DNA of 64,000 nt from Nymphaea colorata (lineage: Eukaryota; Streptophyta; Magnoliopsida; Nymphaeales; Nymphaeaceae): positions 9,061,503 through 9,125,502 of the forward strand of contig NC_045143.1 in the NCBI RefSeq assembly GCF_008831285.2. The letters are read 5' to 3'. A program made the position numbers and the translations under genes. The notes under the pieces are model-generated. The model searched no databases. It was not told the origin of the DNA and saw only the letters and a program-made list of their open reading frames with translations. Positions 46,201-63,553 of the stretch are shown here, in pieces (position 1 is the stretch's first letter; each line of letters opens with the position of its first letter).

Positions 46201-49200
46201 CACTATGAGGACCAGTCATACATTTGAGCAAATGCACACATTTTATCCCCCTTTCAAATAACTGATGCAAGGACAAAACCAGCTATAATTCAACTTGGAA
46301 ATCACCAAGACAAACGAATGTCACAGTAGCATCTAGAGACATCAGTCTCCAAACTATGTCCTCTCCTTAAGGAAACTGCCCACCAAGGGGAAAGTCATGA
46401 AAAAGCTTCTGAATGTATGAATTGGACATATCTAGCCAATATTGAACATAAGCACATTACAAAGTTTTTCCACAAGGCGTTTCTATGGCTCATTATCTTC
46501 ATGTAAATTTCTTCTACAAAATAGCCCATAAACCCATCACTTCAGCAATTTGAGCTACATACTATCCAATACCTGAATGCTAAAACATAACAACTATTTC
46601 TGCTTGGAAACTTATTTTGCATCAACATGCAGGAATGCAATTGAACAATCATCATGGCATTGTGAAAGTTCCTTTTAAAACAAAACGGCAATGACAATTT
46701 CGCATCACTCGCAAGTACCATCATATCACAAATGTTACTATACATGTTATAACCCTACAATTTCTAAGTACCGAAGCATATCATAAATGTCACAATTTGT
46801 GCTACGGGTCTATGAGGGATACAAATACAAGACACAGAAGAAATGAGTTTCCAGGGTGTACAATGTTGTCTGGTATAATTTATGATATGATCACAGGTCC
46901 TACATGGTGCATGATATGTATTTGGCTTTACACCTTGGAATACAAAAAAGATGACAAAGCTTTTCTTTCTTTTTCAGCTTGAAGTTACACGAACTCCATT
47001 AAAACCAAGTGCACCATGGGAGAAATTCTTACACATCTAAGGCAAACAATAAAATCTAAGCTTGATCTTTGGGCGTCCTGGATTCTTTTTTTTTTTTAAC
47101 TTATTTGTATCCTCAAAATATTAAAAGAAGCTTGAAATTTTATGATGACTGAGTCGTTCAAGAAGTTTCTTATTGCATGATAAAGTTTATTTATTTGATA
47201 TCAATTAAAGACTGGATTAATCTAGTTTTAAAAATTTTAATTATTTCAAATGAAAAAGCGATGCTATTTGAAACATATATTTTTTTATTACTGTATATTC
47301 AACACTTTATGCAATTCATGGCTGTTTGGATGTAAAAGTTTATGGTTCTGTAGAAGATGTAATTTTTTCCTCCTTTTTCAAACTTTTCCCATTGCCATAT
47401 TTTAAAATGTTCCTGAATAAACTTTTTTATTTTAACAACGCATTATGTTACAATATAATACATAATTTACTATAACCCAATCAATTATGGGTTTTAATAC
47501 ACATTTTACAAGACTGGATAACGGTGTGATATTTTTGGAAAGGCACATGGAGAATTAGGGTTTAAAACAGGTCCAGATCCATGGCTTGACAGAAGAACAG
47601 AAGCACAAGAGAAATTTTACGCATCATAGATTCATAATTGTGCCTGAGATAGAAAAATCGCATTCTTCAACTCATAAAAAGCAAAGTCTTCATGAAATTT
47701 TGGGGGATTTATATACCACAAGAAATTCAAGCATTGATGGCAGATAAATCCTCTAATATACTACTCATAAGAGTAAATATAAACTTACACTGATCAGCAT
47801 AGGAGAAAATGGTTTTGCATCTTTTTCCTGCTCAATTGGGATGGGAGGATATTTCACACCAGTAACACGAAAACGTACCTGAAAATATGAAGCAAAGTAA
47901 TGAGTCATACACCTAGATGAATGTGGCTGAATTTTAATGATAGCACTGACAGCCTGACCTCTTCACCTGGTTGCAGTACCAGATCTACTGTCTCACCATC
48001 AACTTCCAAAGCCCAAACCCACAAGCCATCATCATTCCTGCAACATAAGAATGCATAAAAGTGCATAATATGTCACAGATAAAAAGCAGATAAGAGTATT
48101 ACAAGGACTACATTGATTCTTTCAGTAGATAAAGGAGATCATAAGAGCAATTGGTCCGTACAATTTAGATGGCTGTGGAAGAGCATCATTTGGTACATGT
48201 ATATCTTCAAAAAATCCTAGAGACACTATTATACACACTCGGTAAGAGCACAGACACCACAAATATAAAAAATTGCATTCTGTTAAAATATAATAAAAAA
48301 CAAAAACAGAAAATGAACAACACGTACATATGAAACCTAATAGATTTAGGTCATGCTTAATCGTGTTAATGTTCAGCTTGCACGGATTAAACAGTTTGAA
48401 AAACTTTCCTGCAAAAGGTCACAATTTCTATACCGATTTTTCCGTGACTTTATGGGTCAATGGACTATGCATTATGCAAAGCTAAAAACAGTGTAAAAAT
48501 CAAGACGTATAGAAAAAGTGATGCTCCTACTTACAACATAAACCCGTACTATCAGAACTCTTTATCTTGCCAACGATAACTTCTCCCACAAAAGGCCGAA
48601 ACATGACCACCCCAAGCACAACCTACATTCCAGTTGAAAAATTTAAATTCAATATAGTTAGTATTCAGATGATCTATTCACTTAGTAGTCAAAATCGCAA
48701 GCAAATTTGATAATACAGAAACATGCTACTTATTACTAATCTCCAAGTAAAAGAGGAAAAGATGACGATTTTCACCATCATGATAGGATTACTTTAATCG
48801 GAAAACTTTCACTCACCGTATACGTTGAAGCTCCTTCTCCAGGTAAGATGAAGCCACCATCTATCGATTTAAGGCCATAAATCGAAACACAGAGCCCCAA
48901 ATCTTTAATAACCTAAAATTCCCACCAAGAAAGGACGAAAAAGAACAATGACTATCCGAATAAAATAGATTCTGAATTATAAATTGAAAGACAGTTTAAA
49001 CAATTCCACTACATGGATCTTTTATTACCAAATATCAAAAACACCAGCATCTCCGCCATGGCTACATTTTTTCCTCCGGAATAAGAACTTACACTCCACA
49101 AGCAGCGTATTGAAAGAAAAAGTAAAATTAAGCACTGGAACTTAACACCGCTCTGCTCTATTTACTAGTACACGAAGTCATATCATACGTAAACCAAATC

Positions 49201-49519
49201 ACAACAAAATCGTCCTTCCATGCTCGTCCGATAAATTCTTACCGGACCAAATACGTCACATCGAGTATCAGCGGGATAAAAACCCCAACGTCAAACAATA
49301 ACCCCACGGAACTAACAGTAGCGAGGTTCCGGATGGAGACAAGCATCAGGCGCCCAGCATTCTAAGAGAAAATGAGAAGAAGCGCTCGAGGAGTGGAACA
49401 GTACGCACCTTGTCAACGAAAAGCTTCTCAAGCTCCTCCATGAGGGTCTGGTCTAGGGGACGGCCATGCCGATCTGGAGGAAGCTGGAGGGTGTGCTCCA
49501 GAACGTTCAAGAAGAACAT
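43257..49519 (-). CDS. RPC8: DNA-directed RNA polymerase III subunit RPC8 (RPC25 homologue; 7 exons, 190 aa)
   Basis: Stalk subunit of RNA polymerase III, the RPB7/RPC25 family, which works with RPC9 (RPC17) in initiation. Exons on the minus strand: 49409-49519, 48817-48912, 48535-48622, 48162-48225, 47959-48037, 47789-47878, 43257-43301. All introns are GT-AG and the frames close to 190 codons plus TAG. The start is the first ATG of exon 1 (MFFLNVLEHTLQLPPD). Diagnostic segments are ELEKLFVDKVIKDLGLCVSI (RPB7-like N-terminal domain), GLKSIDGGFILPGEGASTYT, VVMFRPFVGEVIVGKI (start of the S1/OB fold), GLCLSLGFFEDIHVP, VKYPPIPIEQEKDAKPFSPM and the hallmark C-terminus FGPLSWW. Usual family length is about 200 residues. 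The last 15 codons are separated by a 4487-nt intron full of repeats. The gene is divergent from glutathione reductase, with a 1.75-kb shared intergenic region. Confidence 0.93.
43302..44829. other. RPC8 last intron, part with dense GCAAAAC/GTTTTGC words
   Basis: Between about 43800 and 44840 the words GGCAAAAC, GCAAAACTTTTGC and AAGTTTTGC recur many times in both orientations (for example 43828, 44452, 44512, 44594, 44632, 44742, 44815). No ORF of interest. It is probably one or more decayed palindromic MITEs next to the large inverted repeat. Confidence 0.5.
44830..45985. repeat. Large inverted repeat (about 400-bp arms) in the last intron of RPC8
   Basis: The left arm (about 44830-45275) and right arm (about 45550-45985) are diverged reverse complements, leaving a loop of about 275 bp. 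Matching blocks, left read in reverse against right: AAAGTGCACTTTTGGTA / GAAGTGCACTTTTGACA near the loop; GGGGAGATTGATGC / GAGGAGATTGATGC; AAAACCGTCTTATTATGTTG / AAGACCGTCTTATAATGTTG; GGCATGTGATTACAA / GGCATGTGACTACAA; and GGTGATTAGAGTTTGCC / GGGGATTAGAGTTTGCC at the outer ends. No target-site duplication was found. It could be a foldback or long-TIR (MULE-like) element. Confidence 0.75.
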
Positions 49520-51267
49520 TCTCTCCCCCTTTCTCGCCACAGAGAACGTTTAAGGCTTAGGGTTTTCGTATGGAGAAAGAGAGGGAAAGGGCTTCGCTCG
49601 TTCCCGGGAAATGACTCCATCCGGCCCGGCGGGTTTGCCCACCATTTCTTCATTCGGGAAACTTCTGTTAAGGGCCCTCGGTTTCAAATTTAATATAAAA
49701 GGTGCCTCTCATTTTCAAAATTCCTTCGTATGGTCTCAACTTTTTTTATTAGCAACTCTATTTTCTCGGCCTCGGATTAAAGTCGGCTTTTTCCTACTAT
49801 TTCAATCATAAGATCTCCTAACTCTAGTTAAGAACTAATATAGTGTAGCATTTTTTTATACACAAATTGTAGGCTTTTAAAACAAATGTGGAAATGAGAT
49901 GCTAAAAGTTGGGTAAACAGAAAAAAGAGGTTATTAATCTTTAATACCATTATGATAGCACTCTTCAAGAATTGAATTGAGAATGTGACTATAGAAAGTA
50001 TATGAAAAAAGAATATCAATTTTTTTATAAAAAAAAGTGCAACTGAAAAAGAATTCCTCGTTCACACCATCCAAGAAAAGATGAAATAGTAAATCGCAAG
50101 CCATCACTCATTTTTTCATTCAACAAGTCAAGAATATTCAAAGCTTCAAGACAAACATGGTAGAATAGAATATGAGCCCACCATAGAACCCATTTATAAA
50201 GTCCTCCTATCGTTGCCTTCACCACCGCATTCCACTTGCCAATCCGTCAGCTTTGCTTGAAAGCATATGCAACTGTGTGGTCTGTTGCCCAATTCAATTC
50301 TACAAAATTTATTTATTTTCATGTTAGTTTGTGTGTTCAATCATATATCATATATATATATATATATATATTGGTGTGTTTATAAAAGCAAATAGAGAAA
50401 ATATCATACAACTTGAGTGAGAGCCGTTTAGAGTCCAAAGTTCTTATCGACCATTCATGACAACATAGTGGATGATCACTTTCCCTTATTTGAACCAACA
50501 TAAAGCTTTAGCTTTGGAAAGGAGTCCCAAGTTGTCCTTCATTGCAATTAATTGGCCTAACTTTCTGTTCATTAAATAATTGGATATCCAAATGCGAACA
50601 AGAGTATAGCATAAGGGCAATTATTTTCTATGGGTTATTCTTACCTGAAACAATATCCGGATCCGAACCCCATACGATGGCTTCATCTAGTTAGACTCAG
50701 TTAGGGTTGCAGAGCAGCCGAGTCGAGCTCAAGTTGAGTTAGTTTGAGTTTGAGTTTGATTTGACTAAAAAAACTTACGCTTAAACTCGAGTTGAGCTCG
50801 ACTTGATGATATAACATCAAATTAGACTTGGTTAACTTGCTTATGTCAAACATGTCTCATTTTTTAGCTCATTTAATTTGTTAACTGTTTTTATTTGATT
50901 AACTCATTTAATTACTACTCGTTTAACTATTTTTTTTTTGTAATTCAACATTTATTATAAGCCAAGTTAAGTTGAGTTTCAACAACTAGAAATCAACTCA
51001 TTTAACATTTGGAACATGTATTTGAACTCAATCCGGACTCGTTTATAAACGAGTCTTTCATAAATTTGAGTCAAGTTACGTAGACCCAGCCGCTCTACAC
51101 TTGATGATGGATCTGGACTGAACTCCAGCCATCCACTTTCTGGACCCTACTCTGGACCGTATCATCGTCGTCATCATTATCAGGTTGAGAGAGAGGGGGA
51201 GGTCCGGAGGGCAGGCCATTATCGTCGTCCACACAGGACCGACACCAGAGAGCGAGAGAGAGACAGG
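49520..51267. promoter_or_regulatory. Divergent intergenic region between RPC8 and glutathione reductase
   Basis: A 1748-bp gap between two divergent start codons. The first ~130 bp next to RPC8 are GC-rich and the rest AT-rich, with (AT)n at 50349-50371. A 'gagctcgag' MITE (50704-51093) sits on the glutathione reductase side. No TATA box could be assigned with confidence. Confidence 0.4.
50704..51093. repeat. Copy of the 'gagctcgag' MITE family between RPC8 and glutathione reductase
   Basis: Starts GGGTTGCAGAGCAGCCGAG and runs through 'cttaaactcgagttgagctc', 'taactcatttaa' and 'cgtttataaacgagtc' to near 51093. It ends about 175 bp upstream of the glutathione reductase start codon, so it sits in the proximal promoter. 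Confidence 0.55.
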
Positions 51268-56727
<5,460 letters not shown>

Positions 56728-56766
56728 ACGTTGAAGCTGGAATCCATCCGTCAGCAAAAGTAAAAA

Positions 56767-57225
56767 GTAAGCATAAAGTCAGGCTATTCCATTAATTTCT
56801 TGCTCTTTCAAACTGGAAAATTCTTTCTTAAGTTTGCAAAGTTGCAGCATGGCACTGGTTTGCTGAAGCAGTTGTTTTACACAATCATTTCTATTGCCTG
56901 AAATAGTAACCATTTTGTGTTAACTAATTTGTCCAATTCCTTTTACTTGGGACCTGGTAAAGAAAGAAGCTAAATGCTCTAGCAAACATCAACATAAAAT
57001 GTAAGCAGAAAGTCAGGTTATCCCATTAATTTCTTGCTCCAAACTGCAACATTTTTTCTTAAGTTTGCAAAGTTGCAGCATAACACTGGTTTGCTGAAGC
57101 AGTTGTTTTACACAATCATTTCTATTGCCTGAAATAGTAACCATTTTGTGTTAACTAATTTGTCCAATTCCTTTTACTTGGGACCTGGTAAAGAAAGAAG
57201 CTAAATGCTCTAGCAAACATCAACA
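56767..57225 (+). repeat. Tandem duplication (two ~228-bp units) just downstream of glutathione reductase
   Basis: Unit 1 is 56767-56995 and unit 2 is 57001-57225. Both run from GTAAGCA(T/G)AAAGTCAGG through GTTTGCTGAAGCAGTTGTTT to GCTCTAGCAAACATCAACA and differ by about ten substitutions and small gaps. The first unit starts 40 nt after the stop codon, so the duplication probably lies in the 3' UTR or terminator region. Confidence 0.85.
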
Positions 57226-57482
57226 GTCCCACCTAGGAAGCTTTTGCAGTCATTCAGTTAAGTTGAGATGTTTCTCCTCTTTGAGGAAGATCATGATGTC
57301 TGTACCCTTTGTGACCCCTTTTAATGGAGTCCTTTTCAACATCACAAAAGAGTGAGCAAGTGGATATTTCTTAGATATCGTTAGACTATACATTATCTAC
57401 GTTCCATGCTCAACATTTTGAAGAAAATTGTCCGTTCTTGGTCTCAGCTCATTATTCTCTAATTTGTTTTCTGTATCCTGAA

Positions 57483-58290
57483 TTATGTTGTCAAGGGGCC
57501 AATGCGTGCCTAGGCAAAAACGCAACTGATTTTTTTTTTATTTATTTTTAGTTATGTTAGCTATTCCATGGTAAAACTATGTACTTACTGACTGAACTGT
57601 AAGCTTCTATTCCAGGTGTGCCAATCACCAGCAACACAGACACACTTTCGGCAAAAAAGTAAAACATGAAAAACTCTTCTGGTCTGGCTTACATTCTGAC
57701 TCTAAAACAACAGGTTCTCTAGATAAAGTACTGCAATAGAAAATCTAATTCTGGTGTAAATAACTATATATCCTGTTACGAATTGAAATCCATTTTATAT
57801 AGAACCTTATAGACTATTTCATTTGAATCATCTCAAACAAAAATTGCATCAAATCAGTACATATAATATACATTGCAACAGATTGTACATATAAGTTTAT
57901 TACATATAATATACATTATAACAGATTGTACAAATCAGTACATATAATATACATTATAACAGATTCAACTGCAGATGGAACCACTTTAAAAGTGCTTCGG
58001 ATTGTACTAATATACATGTATAACACATCAATAATTTAATATACAATAAGCAGTATACATTATTTCAAATTGCACATACAATATACATTATGACAGATTG
58101 TACATATAATATGACACAGTATGTACAATAAAATCTGGTACATACCTTCCCATGGACTAGGCGTGCTGGCGCCTAGTCCAGCCTAGGTGCCAGCGTAGGT
58201 GCCACGACACCCATCGCCTAAGCGATGGACTTAGGCGACGGGTGTGGACTGACGCCTAGTCCATGCCTAGGTAACGCCTTAGCAACCTAG
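57483..58290. mobile_element. Second copy of the same hAT-like element (808 bp), downstream of glutathione reductase
   Basis: Exact 8-bp target-site duplication ATCCTGAA at 57475-57482 and 58291-58298. The ends are TTATGTTGTCAAGG and CCTTAGCAACCTAG, matching the terminal repeats of the element at 54631. The subterminal word CACGCCTAGTCCATGG (read in reverse near 58150-58170) matches the 5' part of the first copy, so the two lie in opposite orientation. The interior holds several tandem copies of an 'acatataatatacatt..aacagattgtac' unit (about 57856-58140). No coding capacity. Confidence 0.8.
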
Positions 58291-59154
58291 ATCCTGAAGT
58301 GGTTTCTGCAAGGTGGACCCTTAAACTCCGTTATGTTTGACATCTTGAAGTAGGTCTATAAGTTTCTAATTGTGTGCAGGATCTGCAGTGTTCCTTCTAT
58401 GTCATGTCACATCTAAATCCCAAAGGCCCTGATTTTCATGTTGCTGCTCTTTGTTTATTGATAGATGAAATCATTTCCTATGTTAATTATATATCTGTCG
58501 TAGCTCGACAGTATTGTCCATTTCTGAATTCCTTGCCCCCTTTCTTATTTTGCACCTCTGCTTGCTGTTTTTGCAGGTACATGAAGATGTGTATACTCTG
58601 TAGGCTCTCTCAGGTTTTTCTCATCAATGCTTCGTCCCTGGAAGGTGATATACTGCTGCAAGAAGCCATGAATAAAGATTTGAATCAAACATCCTCCAGA
58701 TATATCATTAAGTATAGGGAGTTCCATCTTACATTTACGCTTTTCGTTACCTTTTATTGTGTGCCTTTCAATAGATTCTCTTAATGTATAACTACCATCT
58801 GATAAATAAGCTCTACCTGATTTTGGTTTTATTCTGGCACTAACGTGCTGTCATCAGGCCAGTGGGAACATCAACTTTTCAGCGCACTGAACAGCAAATT
58901 AAAGAATCATAGTTGAACACTTGCAGTGAACCACTGTTCTTTTGTCATTAATTCTTTTGACAGAAAAGAATTCGTGTTTGAAAACATTAACGGAAAATTT
59001 GGAAATATAGATAATGTACATTGCTTCGACTCCCAAGTATCCTGCTGTGTATTCATAACTTGATTTCAGCTCCTGGCGAGCCCTTTGTGTACTGGGTAAA
59101 ACTAACCACAAAAATGAAAAACCCTCAATCTACACTCCTTTACAGGACCTTTTA

Positions 59155-62100
59155 TCAAAACCCAACTGCTAACTTCTGCAAATGATCTATAAAAACTTGA
59201 AGACTCACATCATCCGTAAGTATAACCTCAGATGTATTACTGGCGTGCAATGTATCATGGGTCACTGATGGATTCAGCTTGGCAAGAAGAAACCGGGCCT
59301 GGCTGCCATGCTGGTCACAATTTATAAGTTTCGGTACCGGAATCCGATCATTCAACAGTGCCTCTGCATCCTGCACTGGTGCTTCCAATAGTTTCTTCAA
59401 ATTCTCGTGGTTTGGATCCTTATGGTACCCAAGTTTCCGCCATTGAGCAATCTGAGAACCATAATGGATCACCACGTAAAAGAACGAATCAAACAGCAGG
59501 ATGCTGTCTGATGAGATCGAGCTGACGTCCAAAAGAACTGGCACCGGAGGGCCATCAAATGAATACCGGAAGAGTGTTGGCTGGATCATGATCAGTGATC
59601 CAACCACTCCTTCTCTATTCAGCATCAACCGGAAAAATGCAGTCTCATCAGGGCTACTGTTGAAGACGTCTATGAACTGCGATCGCCGAAAATAGTACAT
59701 GAACTGTGGGTAAAGCGAGAAGTTTGATGAAAGCCGGAATGAAGTAGGATCTTCCTTCACGTAGTCGCCATACTTAGCCGCGAAGCGGACGAGCATCCGG
59801 TCAAGCCATCTAATTACCTCATCAGTATGATCTCCTCTCTCAATCTTGTCAACAGCAAGTCTTGCCATAACAGCAGCTGCTGCTTCCTGATCAAAACTGC
59901 CTGCTATCTCTGGAGAACGAGAACTCTCGGCCCATCTTCTGGCAGCTGTAGTCACCCGAAGTCGAATAATCCCATCACCATGCCGATAGCGAGTTATGAA
60001 CTGAATAAAAAACACGGGTCCCGCCTGAGATTTTTGTTCGCCTTCCACTTCAAAAAAGAATGCAAGGCATGTCTTGCTGGTAAGAGTACCCAACTTCCAT
60101 GAGCTGGAGCCTCCAAATCCGACCTCCATGTCACTCACAGAGCTGTTCTTCTTCAAAAGTGATACACAAGGACCAAGGGCTCCACAAATTTTCACCTCCT
60201 TCGTTGCCACTATGTCGATGGTTGCGTCAAAGTTCATTTTCAAGTGGCCATGGTCATCCTGCTGAAAGATGTGCTGCAAACATTTCTTGAACTGATCAGA
60301 GGCAAAGGCTTCAGCAAGAACCATCCAGCCTCCTGAACTCTCAACAGCTGATCGGAGTTCTGCAGTACCAACCTGATCAAGTGAGCATGCAAAAGCATCC
60401 AGTACTATAGATGCATCACACAGCCTCTGTGCCAACCGTCTATAGAAGTCACAGGACTTCTTGTAATGGGGGGCACGATCCTTGAGTAGGTCGCGATGGG
60501 TGCGGATACTCTGACCAAGATTTGCACCCACAACCATACCAGGACCAAGAGTTGTAGGACCAGATAGGAAAACCATTATCCTTGAACCGGCACTTGGTGA
60601 ACTTGCTTCAATAAGTCCCGTCGCAACAGATATAGCTACACCAGTTGATCTCCCGGATCGATACCCAGGAGCAGGTGGAGGCGCTGGAGTGAGTTCTTCA
60701 ACTGCTGCAGTGAAACTGAACTCGCACTCAGAAATAGGCAAAAGAAAATTGAATGTCTGGGAAGATGCCTTATTACTGAATTTTCGATGCTGCAAATGAG
60801 GCGTACCTAGAAACTGCTGAATCTGTGAATAGCACAAGGTTGATAGGTTATTTTCAATTTCAAAATTTCATTAAGAGATAATTAAAAAAAAAAACTGAAT
60901 TTTATATTCTTGACCATCTCAGTCAGCCTAATTTTTTACCACAGATGTCAAGCCTATTGTTGTAGCAGTACTGGTCCACATATGGGGCTTAAACAAGATA
61001 ATCTTTCTCTCTCTCTCTCTCTCTTTTTATATAGCAAAGTAAAAATACCAAAAACATCTAATGTCACTTAATTTCACATCTAGGAGATTGACGTACTGGA
61101 CAAAATTAGATGATGGCAAATATTCAAGCAGGACGTATGGAACACCTATGAAACAAAGAATTTGGATGATTGTACCTATACTATTACATCAAAGTATATA
61201 AATGATTCATAGAAGTGAAAAATTACAGGCTTTCAAACCTAGGAAAAAACAATTCAGCCACAAAACGCTCACCATCGTGGAACCCTTCATCTAGTCTAAT
61301 AAAATAGGAAATGAGCGTCTGAACCTCAAGGAAGTTGTTTCTTCTAAAGAGAATATTAGATAGGCCACATCTAGCACCTTACTAGAAGTCAAATCCCCTT
61401 CTAACGCTAGTTGTCAAGTGCACATATCAGTTCCGTCAATCCAAATTGAGTTAGTCTGCTTGTCTTAGTATATATCAATGTGCCAACAACTTCCACGACT
61501 CGTGTCATTTAGGTGGAACAGGTGATTACATGATAACTCTACAAGTGCCTTGAATTTTTTGCACATGCATCTAAGGCAAAACCTGCTAAAAATGTAAAAT
61601 GTTAAAGAAATCTTCTTTGACAAATAAGAGACCTTTTTCCTTTAGCACATGTATAGATATCGAATACTGAAGCTAGTTGTCCTAACAGAACCCAGATCAC
61701 AACCCTGTGAAACAGGGCAAAAATATAGCGACAGAAGGTAAGTCAGTCCTGTGTGCATCCGATTTGCTTTTCATGGAAATCCATTCGCAGATCCTCGTTA
61801 TCTTCATGGAAAGCAGGACATTCCGCAAGTTCAAGAGTGACAGCCCTTCTTCCCTTTCATCCCGAGGCTTCTCCACAGGGTTAAAAGAACCTAAAGGTGC
61901 CTACTAATAAAGCACCACAATTATTTTATGCACGAAACTGTCTGAGCAGATTGACTATAATTGGTAATCACAGTCTTCATGTACGCCTGTTACATAAGAG
62001 ATAACCAGAAGAAGGGTTGCCATGGACTCGCAGGTTTTCCTCAGCTCCCACCTAGAGCTACTATGTCATACTAAGTCTGCCCACGTTCTAATTGCATAGA

Positions 62101-63553
62101 AGGTAACATTGAAGGTGGAATGGTCTATGGAACTTCAGGCAAACCGTATTGGAGATTTGGATTCCAACGGTGAAAATAGTCTCAAGACTCTCAACTCTTT
62201 AATCAATCAATGTAATTGTGAGGCGAGTCATGAGTGTATAAAAGTGACTGAGGTCATTAGCTCCAAGAAAAATCAGTCAAAATTGTCTTAATAGGATTTT
62301 GAGCGAGTCAGCAACCAGTTCATATAGATATTTGTTAGTGTCTTTTTTCTTATCTATTGTGGGAAGTTCACCAGATAAATATACAAGACACATTAAAAAT
62401 CTTTACCACCTCTAGAAAAGCTTCCCCTCCCAGAAAGAGTACCGTTTCTGTACCCAGAGGGTTCTGTACTAAAGTGCTTCATCTTTCCTCTCTTTCCTTC
62501 CACAAGCCTACATTTTTTAGACAACAGAAAACTTCGGTAATTTACCAAAACTAAGCAACATTTAACTGATTTAAGTACCTCATCCACCAGTGGAGCGGAT
62601 CACCAACTTCACAGATCACAAATTCCCAAAGTACTGATCAAGATAGCCTTAAATCTAGAGGAACAAACTAAACTTCTATTATTCATCAAGATATCACGTT
62701 CTCAAGAGACAATTGGTAGCATTTAGACCAATATTTAAACACATCAACTAGAAAAGCTTCCTGGTTCTCTCCATTTCCAAATACCGAGTACATTTAACTC
62801 CCTGATCTTTCGTAGATTCAGACGAAGATAAAAGCACACTAAATCTCTAGAACTCAAAGAACACCAATTGATTCAGAAAACCAAAAAGCTTACTTGATGT
62901 GGAGACAAGTCCCGCTCGCCGTGGAACACAACCGCCCTCGAGCAATCGGCATCACTGACATCATGAACATGCACCATCGACGAGAAAGTAACCAACCCTA
63001 CCAAACAACTATCCGGCAACTGTGCGACTACATGCAATATCTCCTTCTTCAACACCTGAAACTCATCCTCCGCCATCGCCGTATCCAAAACAAAGACGAA
63101 CGTCGGGCCTGCGCCTCTAGAACCCGCCTCGCCGCCAGCGTACAGCGAGGAGGACAACGAAGACGAAGGTGATGGAAAGTGCCCACTTCTCCAATTGGGT
63201 CTCGCTCGATTGAGCCGATACTCGACTGTGCTGTACGTCGGAAAGAGCTCTGCCGGCAGATTGTTTTCACTGATGCCGGCGTAAGAACCGGGAAAAGGGT
63301 TCTTCAGATAGCAGAAGGGGCAAACCCAGAGCCGGGTCTGGTAATCCACCCGGGCATAAGGGTTTAGCACTGCACTGCATCCCTTGCAGATCAATGGCTC
63401 GTAGGAGAGGACGGGTAGATCGGCTATCTCCATCAACGGCGTGTGCATGATGCTCAGAGGGATAACCAGAGAGGCGGCCTCCCCCTTCGTCTTCGGCCAC
63501 GAGTTCCACGACCATCGCAAGCCCTCAACAGCCTCGAGCTCGACAAAATCCAT
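59155..63553 (-). CDS. SEC23: SEC23, COPII coat GTPase-activating subunit (2 exons, 775 aa)
   Basis: Inner-coat subunit of COPII vesicles; it pairs with SEC24 and stimulates SAR1 GTP hydrolysis at ER exit sites. Exons on the minus strand: 62894-63553 and 59155-60822, with one 2071-nt GT-AG intron (phase 0; junction SPHQ/IQQFLG). Start at [20 protein letters not shown]. Domains in order: zinc finger C56-x2-C59...C78-x2-C81, trunk from about residue 149 ([15 protein letters not shown]), beta-sandwich and helical regions ([52 protein letters not shown]), then the gelsolin-like domain ([12 protein letters not shown] through [17 protein letters not shown]). The length of 775 residues is normal for the family. 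A single coding intron is few for a plant SEC23; the N-terminus resembles, from memory, the Arabidopsis At1g05520-type clade. It is convergent with glutathione reductase. Confidence 0.95.

Noticed and set aside
58374-58784. 136-codon plus-strand frame downstream of glutathione reductase
   Set aside because: No family recognised. It is Cys/Phe-rich as expected of T-rich DNA and lies between a transposon and the SEC23 3' end.
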